A DNA stretch of 64,000 bases from an uncultured Acidovorax sp. (GTDB lineage Bacteria; Pseudomonadota; Gammaproteobacteria; Burkholderiales; Burkholderiaceae_C). The stretch is from NCBI GenBank assembly GCA_913774955.1, contig CAJYKV010000024.1, positions 62,001 through 126,000 of the forward strand, given 5' to 3'. Shown one piece after another: positions 49,502-56,056 of the stretch. Position 1 is the first letter of the stretch; each line of letters starts with the position of its first letter. The notes below the pieces were generated by a model that had not been told where the DNA came from, did no database searches, and saw nothing but the letters and a program-made list of their open reading frames with translations. Both the position numbers and the translations under genes were made by a program.

Positions 49502-50746
49502 ATGCACATCGCCATCGTCGGCGCCGGAATCGCCGGCACCGCCACCGCCCATGAACTCGCCTGCGACGGCCATGCCGTCACCGTCTTCGAGCAGCGCGCC
49601 GCCGCGGCCGAGGAGGCGAGCTTCGCCAACGCCGGCCTGCTCGCGCCGGCACCGCTGATCCCCTGGGCCACGCCCGGCATCGGCGGGCCCGCGGGCCAGC
49701 GGCTTTTCGGCCGCCGGGCCGCCGTGCGCCTCGCCTCCGGCGCCGGCGTGTCCGACCTGCGCTGGCTCTGGCAGCGCCGGCGCGCGGCGCGCACGGCGGG
49801 CGATGCCGCGGTCGCGGCGCTCGCGCGGTTCGGCGCCTACAGCCAGGCCCGGATGCGCCAAGTCGCCGAGGCGCTGCAGCTCGACCCCGAGAGCAGCCGC
49901 GGCGTGCTGGTGCTGCTGCGATCGCCGTCCGACCTGGAGCGGATCGAGCCGGCCGTGCGCATCCTGCGCGAGACCGGGGCCGACCTGCGCGACGTGGACG
50001 CGGACACCGCCCGCCTGATCGAGCCCGGACTCGCCTCGGACAACGAACTCGCCGGAGCGATCCACGTGCCGGACGGCGAATCCGGCAACTGCCGGCTGTT
50101 CGCGCAGATGCTGCGCTATGCCGCGCAGGAGCGTGGCGCGCAGTTCCTCTTCAACGCCCGGGTGGCATCGCTGCGCGGCGGCCCGGCGGCCGTGCTGCTG
50201 GCCGGAGAGCGCGAGCCCCGCCGCTTCGATGCCGTGGTGGTCTGCGCCGGGCTCGCCGCGGCCGAGCTGCTGCGCCCGGCCGGCGCCTCCCTGCCCCTGG
50301 CCGGAGTGCACGGCTACACCATCAGCGCGCCGCTGCGGGAGGACACGCACGCACCCCAGGGCACGGTGATCGACCCGGTGCACCGGATCACCCTCACGCG
50401 CCAGGGGCAGCGGGTGCGCGTGGCCGGCGGGGCGGAGCTGGGCGCGGCGGACGGCGCCCAGCACGCGCCGACGCTGCAGGTGCTCTACAACGCGGCTTCG
50501 GGCTGGTTCCCGGGCGGCGTCCAGTGGTCGTCGCCGCAGGTGCGGACCTGGCGCGGCGCGCGGCCGATGCTGCCGGACGGACTGCCGGCGATCGGCGCCG
50601 CGGGGGGAGCGGGCCTGTGGGTGAACGCGGGCCACGGTGCCTGCGGCTGGGCACTGGCCTGCGGCAGCGCACGGGCGGTGGCCGACCTGGTCGCGCAGAG
50701 GGTTCCCGAAACGGACCTGCAGCCGTTCGCGCCGCAGCGTTTCTGA
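49502..50746 (+). CDS. FAD-dependent oxidoreductase, D-amino-acid dehydrogenase (DadA)-like
   Basis: The 414-residue DAO-family flavoprotein has the dinucleotide-binding start MHIAIVGAGIAGTATAHELACDGHAVTVFEQ (GAGIAG 7-12), followed by ASFANAGLLAPAPLIPWATPG, the DadA-like segment that marks the small subunit of D-amino-acid dehydrogenase. It ends GLWVNAGHGACGWALACGSARAVADLV. It should oxidise a D-amino acid or related amine and feed electrons to the respiratory chain. No racemase gene is next to it. The start follows no strong ribosome site. Confidence 0.85.
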   Translation: MHIAIVGAGIAGTATAHELACDGHAVTVFEQRAAAAEEASFANAGLLAPAPLIPWATPGIGGPAGQRLFGRRAAVRLASGAGVSDLRWLWQRRRAARTAGDAAVAALARFGAYSQARMRQVAEALQLDPESSRGVLVLLRSPSDLERIEPAVRILRETGADLRDVDADTARLIEPGLASDNELAGAIHVPDGESGNCRLFAQMLRYAAQERGAQFLFNARVASLRGGPAAVLLAGEREPRRFDAVVVCAGLAAAELLRPAGASLPLAGVHGYTISAPLREDTHAPQGTVIDPVHRITLTRQGQRVRVAGGAELGAADGAQHAPTLQVLYNAASGWFPGGVQWSSPQVRTWRGARPMLPDGLPAIGAAGGAGLWVNAGHGACGWALACGSARAVADLVAQRVPETDLQPFAPQRF

Positions 50747-50893
50747 GCGGGGCGGGAGCGGCAAAAAGCGGCCTAGGAATCAAGGACGCAGAGGGTTCCC
50801 GCGAGGGGCGCACTCCGCGTGGACCGGCGTCGGGGCGGGCCACAATGGGCGCATCCTTTCGCGTCCGACGGCACCGCCTGCCGCCCACCGCCC

Positions 50894-52429
50894 ATGCACC
50901 GCATCGATACCGACCCCTCCCATCCCCTGTTCGACACCGTTGCGACCCGCCGCATCGAGCGCGCGGCCCTGGAGGCGTGCCCGCCCGGCACACTCATGGA
51001 CAGGGCCGGCCTGGCGGTGGCCCGTCTGGCGCTGGCCTTGGCGCCGCATGCACGGCGCGTCTGGGTGGCCTGCGGGCCCGGCAACAACGGCGGCGACGGA
51101 CTGGAAGCCGCGATGCAGCTGCACCTTCGCGGCGTGGCCGTGCAGGCGACGTGGCTGGGCAAGCCCGACACCGCACCGGCCGATGCGCGGCAGGCCTGGG
51201 AGCGCGCACGGGCGGCCGGCGTACCGTTCGCGCCCGGCGCGCCTCAGGATCTCGGGCCCGAGGATCTCTGCATCGACGCCCTGCTGGGCATCGGCACGGC
51301 CCCGCGCTCCGGCGGCCACACACCGGCGCCGGTCCTCCACGCCTTGCTGCAGGCGCTGCACACCACCCGCGCGCCCGTGCTGTGCGTGGACGGTCCTTCC
51401 GGACTGCTGGCGGATACCGGCTCCTACCTGCCCGGGCTGGCGCCTGAACACCCACCGTCCTCCGCGCGCCATACGCTCGGTTTGCTGACACTCAAGCCCG
51501 GATGGTTCACCGGACAGGGGCGGGACGCGGCGGGCACCGTCTGGCTGGACGGACTGGGCGTGGACACCGCCGCCGAAGCGCCGTCCCTGTGGCTTGCCGG
51601 CCCCGGGCCATCGGAGCCTCGGCGCCACGCTTCCCACAAAGGCAGCTTCGGCGACGTGGCGGTGGTGGGCGGCGAAGGCATCGGCGCCCGCGGTATGGGC
51701 ATGACGGGGGCCGCGCTGCTCGCAGCCTCGGCGGCGCTGCACGGCGGTGCCGGGCGGGTCGTGGTGGCGCTGCTGGGCGGCGGCGCGGATGCGCTGACGG
51801 TCGACGGGCAACAGCCGGAATGCATGTTGCGCCGCTTCGACGCACTGGCTCTGGAGCGCGCCACGGTGGTGTGCGGATGCGGTGGCGGCGAGGCGGTGCG
51901 GGCCGTGCTGCCGCGCGTGCTCGCCGAAGCGCCGCGACTGGTGCTAGACGCCGACGGCCTCAACGCCGTGGCGGGCGACGCCGCGCTGGCCGCGCAGTTG
52001 CGGGACCGGGAACACCGGCACGGCGCGTTGCCCACGGTGATCACACCGCATCCGCTGGAGGCCGCTCGGCTGCTGGACACGGACACCGCCGCCATCCAGG
52101 CGGACCGGCCGCGCGCGGCGCGCGCGCTGGCGGAGCGTTACCGCTGCGCCGTGGTGCTGAAGGGATCCGGCAGCGTGATCGCGGCACCGGGCCGGACGGC
52201 CCGCATCAACCCGACCGGCAACGGCCGGCTCGCCACGGGGGGTACGGGCGATGTTCTGGCGGGCTTCCTGGGAGCGGTGTGGGCCGCGCGGCCGGAGGGA
52301 GACGGCGCGGCGTTCGAGGCGGCGAGCGCTGCCTGCCACGCGCACGGGGCCGTCGCCGACCGCTGGCCGGCCGGTACCACGCTCACGGCCTCCGCGCTGG
52401 CGCGGGGGCTGACACACCTCTCCGGTTGA
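50894..52429 (+). CDS. nnr: bifunctional NAD(P)H-hydrate epimerase / ADP-dependent dehydratase
   Basis: This 511-residue fusion repairs hydrated NADH and NADPH. The N-terminal YjeF_N domain (about 1-225) has VWVACGPGNNGGDGLEAAMQL and DALLGIGT; the C-terminal ribokinase-like domain (about 230-511) has KGSFGDVAVVGGEGIGARGMGMTG, VLDADGLNAV, VITPHPLEAARLL and the phosphate/nucleotide loop NGRLATGGTGDVLAGFLGA. The ATG at 50894 begins MHRIDTDPSHPLFDT; an earlier in-frame start reads through a non-conserved stretch. No tsaE neighbour is present. Confidence 0.95.
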   Translation: MHRIDTDPSHPLFDTVATRRIERAALEACPPGTLMDRAGLAVARLALALAPHARRVWVACGPGNNGGDGLEAAMQLHLRGVAVQATWLGKPDTAPADARQAWERARAAGVPFAPGAPQDLGPEDLCIDALLGIGTAPRSGGHTPAPVLHALLQALHTTRAPVLCVDGPSGLLADTGSYLPGLAPEHPPSSARHTLGLLTLKPGWFTGQGRDAAGTVWLDGLGVDTAAEAPSLWLAGPGPSEPRRHASHKGSFGDVAVVGGEGIGARGMGMTGAALLAASAALHGGAGRVVVALLGGGADALTVDGQQPECMLRRFDALALERATVVCGCGGGEAVRAVLPRVLAEAPRLVLDADGLNAVAGDAALAAQLRDREHRHGALPTVITPHPLEAARLLDTDTAAIQADRPRAARALAERYRCAVVLKGSGSVIAAPGRTARINPTGNGRLATGGTGDVLAGFLGAVWAARPEGDGAAFEAASAACHAHGAVADRWPAGTTLTASALARGLTHLSG

Positions 52430-52601
52430 GTCCGCCGTCCTACACAAGCCCTGCACGGCGAAACCAAGGGTAACTCCCGTTGCAGCACACGTCGGTAGGC
52501 GCGCGTCCGACATACGAGCATCGGCAAGCGGCATGTAATAGCACCAACACCACGCGATTGCGTGCCCATCCACCCGAACCACAGTCCCCAAGGAGTCCGC
52601 C

Positions 52602-52787
52602 ATGCAACGCAACCGTTATACCGGAGCCCGCGCGTTCATCGCTTTCACCGCCACGGTGCTGCTCGCGGTGGGTGCCACGGCGATGAACCTGGTCCCCGAC
52701 GAAGCCGTCCAGGCCGCCGACTCGCTGGTGCGCATCCCGCAGGATCTCGATCAGATCCTGCCGGTCGAAGCGCTCTCCACGCCCTGA
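52602..52787 (+). CDS. small exported or membrane protein (61 aa)
   Basis: The 61-residue protein has an AAGGAG ribosome site 8 bases before the ATG. It has a basic start and one hydrophobic stretch (residues 11-28, AFIAFTATVLLAVGATA), then a short acidic tail (VPDEAVQAADSLVRIPQDLDQILPVEAL). It may be cleaved after ATA or remain as a membrane anchor. No known family was recognised. It follows a 172-base gap after nnr, so it probably has its own promoter; it converges on the lipoprotein gene. Confidence 0.65.
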   Translation: MQRNRYTGARAFIAFTATVLLAVGATAMNLVPDEAVQAADSLVRIPQDLDQILPVEALSTP

Positions 52788-52892
52788 CCGCTGCCGCAGG
52801 GCATCAGAGCCTGCAACGGGGCTCGCAGGGGCCGCCGGTCCCGGCGGGCCGGTCCCAGGTGGCGGTACCGCCCGGCCCGGCCCCACTGTTCT

Positions 52893-53615
52893 TCAATTCC
52901 CACCCCCCTGCAGCACCCGCAGGCGCTGCCGCAAAACCTCCACCTGCGCCGCATCCCCCCGCTGCTGCGCCTGCTCCACCGCCCGCAGCAGCCACGCCAT
53001 GAGGGGACGGCGCCACCCGCGCTCCGAGGCCGCCTCGATGGCCCGCCGCGCCACCTCCGGCGAAGTCTCGCCCCGGGCGTGCAGCACCGCGGCGGCGACG
53101 AGACGGGCGAGCGGATCGTCCACACCCGCCAATGCAGCGCTGCCGCCCGCCCGTACCGCCCGCTGCGCGGGAGGCAGCAGATCCGTACCGGCGGCTGCCC
53201 CCACCGCGCGGCCTTCCAGGTACTGCGCATAGGCCTTTTCGGCCGCGTCTGCGCCCTCGCGCAGCGGTTCGAAGTCCGGGCATCCCACCTGCGCCAGGCT
53301 GGCGACGCGCACGGCGCATTCCAGCAGCACCACGCGCGCCAGCAGATCGGGGCGCGCGGTGCGAGCCACTTCGCTGCGTGCGCGCCGCCATTCCTGGGCC
53401 GCGACGCGGTCATCGCCGGACAGGTAGGCCTCGGAGGCGCGGGTGGCGGCGCCATGGGCGTTCTGCTCCCATTCCGGTGGCGGGGCGTGCTGGGCGCAGC
53501 CGGCCAGGAGCCCGGCGGCGATCGCGAGGGCGAGGCCGATGGGAGTGGTCCGGCCGGGCCGGGGCCGCTGGCGTGGGTTCGCAGCGGAGGGAGAGGCAGG
53601 CATCGTCGTCGTCAT
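52893..53615 (-). CDS. putative lipoprotein of the MCE operon
   Basis: The 240-residue protein has a Pro/Arg-rich n-region, a hydrophobic stretch and the lipobox LLAGC with Cys40, so it should be lipidated. The mature part is helical and Ala-rich, with repeated patterns such as AYLSGDDRVAAQEWRRA and VARRAIEAASERGWRR that suggest TPR/Sel1-like helical hairpins; no PqiC-type signature is apparent. Its start overlaps the MCE gene stop in an ATGA. As the last gene of the permease-MCE-lipoprotein series it may link the transporter to the outer membrane, which is inference. Confidence 0.75.
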   Translation of the reverse strand: MTTTMPASPSAANPRQRPRPGRTTPIGLALAIAAGLLAGCAQHAPPPEWEQNAHGAATRASEAYLSGDDRVAAQEWRRARSEVARTARPDLLARVVLLECAVRVASLAQVGCPDFEPLREGADAAEKAYAQYLEGRAVGAAAGTDLLPPAQRAVRAGGSAALAGVDDPLARLVAAAVLHARGETSPEVARRAIEAASERGWRRPLMAWLLRAVEQAQQRGDAAQVEVLRQRLRVLQGGGN

Positions 53616-54652
53616 GGCAGCTGGATCCGGGTGTCGCGCGCGAACGGCCATTTGTGCTGGATCTCGTTGACCAGGCTCTCGACCTTGCGCAGATTGCTCT
53701 CCACGTCGGCGCGCAGCGCGCCGAGATCGGTGGTGGCTTCGCGGGCATTGGCGCCGATGGCCTGGGCCTCGGCCAGCACGGCGTCGACCTTGGCGAGGCT
53801 CTGCCGCGTGTCCGCCAGCAGGCCGTTGAGCTGCACCACGGTGGCGCGCACGTCGGTGACGAGCCCCGCCTCCCCGGCCGCGCCGAACACCTGCCGGTCC
53901 GCCTTGGCGGCCATGCCGTCGATGCGCGCGAGCAGCTGGTTGGTGCGGTCCAGCGTGGTGGCGAGCTTGCGGGCCTCGGCCTCGCTGCCCAGCAGCACGC
54001 CGAGCGCGCCGCCCGGCGCGTTCAGCCGCTCGGTGAGCGTGCGCACGTTGTCCAGCGTGCCGCCGAGCGCGGCGTCCTGCGCGGTGAGGGCCTGCAGGTT
54101 CGACAGCAGTTCGCGCGCGGCCGACATCAGCTGCGGAATCTCGGCCGTGGCGTCGCCGCGCAGCACGGGCCGCACGGCGCCGTCGGGCAGCGGCGGGTCG
54201 GTGAGGATGCCGCTGTAGGCCTTGATGGTGGTGCCGCCGACGATGCCGCGCACCAGGGTGAACACGCTGGATTCGCGCAGCCAGTGCGCGTCCTTGCGCG
54301 GCACGTCGATCAGGATGCGCACGTCGCCGCCCTCCGCGAGTTCGGTGCGGCGCACCCGGCCGATCGGAAAGCCCGAGAACGTCATGTCCATGCCCGCCAC
54401 CACGCCTTCGGAATCGTCGGCGGTCAGCACCAGTTGCTGCGTAGGCTCGAACACACCGCGCGCGTAGAGCAGGTAGATGCCGGAGCCGACGATCAGCGCC
54501 AGCGTGAACAGCAGCAGCGCGGCGGCCTTGCGCTCCAGGTGCGCGACGGGCCGCAGCAGCGCATCGGACGGATCGGCCGCGGATGGGGGTGCCGGCGGCG
54601 GTGGCGGCGGTGGTGGCGGCGACGGCCGGGGTGCGGGAGAGGTGTCGTTCAT
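53612..54652 (-). CDS. MCE (MlaD-like) lipid-transport protein
   Basis: The 346-residue protein has a cytoplasmic N-terminus with a long proline run, one membrane helix (about 45-65, ALLLFTLALIVGSGIYLLYA) and a single MCE domain (FEPTQQLVLTADDSEGVVAGMDMTFSGFPIGRV...). A helical/coiled-coil tail follows (DRTNQLLARIDGMAAKADRQV...LGALRADVESNLRKVESLV). MCE proteins form hexameric channels that carry lipids across the periplasm. It lies 27 bases after the permease gene and is coupled to the lipoprotein gene. Confidence 0.88.
   Translation of the reverse strand: MNDTSPAPRPSPPPPPPPPPAPPSAADPSDALLRPVAHLERKAAALLLFTLALIVGSGIYLLYARGVFEPTQQLVLTADDSEGVVAGMDMTFSGFPIGRVRRTELAEGGDVRILIDVPRKDAHWLRESSVFTLVRGIVGGTTIKAYSGILTDPPLPDGAVRPVLRGDATAEIPQLMSAARELLSNLQALTAQDAALGGTLDNVRTLTERLNAPGGALGVLLGSEAEARKLATTLDRTNQLLARIDGMAAKADRQVFGAAGEAGLVTDVRATVVQLNGLLADTRQSLAKVDAVLAEAQAIGANAREATTDLGALRADVESNLRKVESLVNEIQHKWPFARDTRIQLP
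54595..54632. repeat. GGC/GGT repeat coding for polyproline in the MCE protein
   Basis: A run of GGC and GGT triplets encodes about ten consecutive prolines on the minus strand near the N-terminus of the MCE protein. It is a triplet run that may vary in length by slippage and would need EF-P for efficient translation. Confidence 0.7.
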
Positions 54653-54679
54653 CGCAGGCGGTTCGAAAAAAATGGGGGA

Positions 54680-55501
54680 TCAGTAGTAGTTGCCCATGAG
54701 CGAGGCGACCTCGATCAGCAGCAGCACGGCGAACATGCGCGCGAAGCCGCCGAGCTCGGATCGCGCGCGCGGGTCGCCCGTGGCATGCAGGCCGGCGGCC
54801 ATGGGAATCAGCGCCACGGCCAGGCTGAACAGCAGCGTCTTGAGCACGAACAGCAGCGTGACGGACGGCGTGAACACCTGGCCGAACATGCGCGTGTAGC
54901 CGGGCAGCCCGGCCGTGTTCGGGCCGTACACGCCCAGGTAGGCCATGGCGAGGGCCACCACGCACGAGAGCGCGGCGAGGGTGATGCTGGCGTACACGCC
55001 CGCCACCACGCGCGGCAGCAACTCCACGCGCACAGGGTCGGCGCCGCGCGCGCGCAGCGCCTCCCAGTGGCCTGACTGGCGCATCAGCGCGAGCTGCGTG
55101 CCGCCCGGAATGGTGGCGCGCAGCGCCACGAACAGCGCGGCCGTGAGCGGGATCAGTTCGAGCACCAGCACGCGCACCACCATCTGCAGCGCGTAGTGCG
55201 ACAGCCCGTAACTGCGCGCCGTGACGACGACGATGTGCGTGACCACCAGGCAGATCAGCGCCACCAGCGCGGTGAACCCGAGCAGCAGCGGGGCCGTGTC
55301 CAGGTACAGATGCCGGGCCAGCCGAACGCGCGTGGAGCGGCCGTAACTGGACGGCGACAGCATGAGCACCGCCACCACGGCGCCCAGGTGGACGATGCGC
55401 CACCACGCCAGCGCCCAGCCGCGCGCCGCGCGCCAGCCACGCGTGGGCAGGCCGGGCAGCGGCGCCGGGCGGGCGTCCAGGGTGGGCCCTTTGGGCGTCA
55501 T
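54680..55501 (-). CDS. MlaE-like ABC transporter permease
   Basis: The 273-residue protein has about six hydrophobic segments and the MlaE/YrbE family coupling region HWEALRARGADPVRVELLPRVV, where MlaE proteins carry EQ-x-DALE-x-MG-x-DP. It should be the membrane part of a lipid importer or exporter working with the MCE protein. The ATG at 55501 overlaps the stop of the MerR-type gene in an ATGA. No ATP-binding protein gene is found next to it, which is unusual for this family. Confidence 0.85.
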   Translation of the reverse strand: MTPKGPTLDARPAPLPGLPTRGWRAARGWALAWWRIVHLGAVVAVLMLSPSSYGRSTRVRLARHLYLDTAPLLLGFTALVALICLVVTHIVVVTARSYGLSHYALQMVVRVLVLELIPLTAALFVALRATIPGGTQLALMRQSGHWEALRARGADPVRVELLPRVVAGVYASITLAALSCVVALAMAYLGVYGPNTAGLPGYTRMFGQVFTPSVTLLFVLKTLLFSLAVALIPMAAGLHATGDPRARSELGGFARMFAVLLLIEVASLMGNYY

Positions 55502-55962
55502 ACGTGCCGCCGCGCGGGCGGATCGGGCAGCGGCAGGGGGTCGGCGTCCGCCCGGTCGTGCAGCGCCTCGATCACGTGGCAGCGGCTGCCGTCGGTGCCG
55601 TCGCAGCGGCCGCGCAGCGACAGCAGTTGCGATTCCAGCGCCTGCAGTTCTCGCAGCCGGGTGCGCACGTGGGAGAGGTGCTCGTCCACCGTGGCGCAGG
55701 CGGCATGGTCGGCGGCCGTATCCGGGCCGCGGCCCAGCGAGAGCAGCGTGCGCACTTCGTCCAGCGACATGTCCATGGCCCGGCACAGGCGGATGAACCG
55801 CAGGCGGTGGATCTCGTCGTCGCTGTAGAGGCGGTAGCGGTTGTCGGCGCGGGCCTGCACGGGCAGCAGGCCTTCCTTTTCGTAATAGCGGATGGTGGCG
55901 GCGGGCACGCCGGAGAGGCGCGCGGCATCGCCGATACGGTGGTGGGGGCTTGCGGCAGACAC
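55498..55962 (-). CDS. cadR: MerR family Cd(II)/Pb(II)-responsive regulator
   Basis: The 154-residue protein has the MerR winged helix (HRIGDAARLSGVPAATIRYYEKEGLLPVQARADNRYRLYS), a long dimer helix and the metal loop with Cys residues in ACATVDEHL and in RGRCDGTDGSRCHVIEAL, plus a His/Asp-rich tail. This fits the CadR/PbrR group. The start is a GTG at 55962 with AAGGT 7 bases upstream; longer ORFs run through the divergent promoter. It is divergent from the metal ATPase and coupled to the MlaE-like permease downstream. Confidence 0.88.
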   Translation of the reverse strand: MSAASPHHRIGDAARLSGVPAATIRYYEKEGLLPVQARADNRYRLYSDDEIHRLRFIRLCRAMDMSLDEVRTLLSLGRGPDTAADHAACATVDEHLSHVRTRLRELQALESQLLSLRGRCDGTDGSRCHVIEALHDRADADPLPLPDPPARRHV

Positions 55963-55965
55963 GGC

Positions 55966-55996
55966 TTGACCTTGAAGCGGCTTGAAGGTTTCCAAT
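55966..55996 (+). promoter_or_regulatory. MerR-type promoter/operator of the metal ATPase gene
   Basis: TTGACC (55966-55971) and TCCAAT (55991-55996) are spaced by 19 bases, the over-long spacer typical of MerR-controlled promoters. A 21-base dyad (55969-55989; half-sites ACCTTGAAGC and GCTTGAAGGT, one mismatch) sits between the boxes. CadR bound there would twist the DNA when metal binds. The site also lies just upstream of the cadR GTG. Confidence 0.8.
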
Positions 55997-56056
55997 GATG
56001 GCACGGTCCGGTTGCGGACCCCTGTCGGAATTCTCCCCAACGCAAGGACACAGCAC

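Noticed and set aside
51424-52095. Minus-strand Ser/Pro-rich frame opposite nnr
   Set aside because: Nnr is clear from its kinase-like and epimerase motifs; the opposite frame has no motif.
55982-56056. An upstream start for the metal ATPase at 55982 (MKVSNDGTVR)
   Set aside because: It would lie inside the MerR-type promoter, overlapping the operator and the -10 box. The ATG at 56057 has a ribosome site and comes after the promoter.
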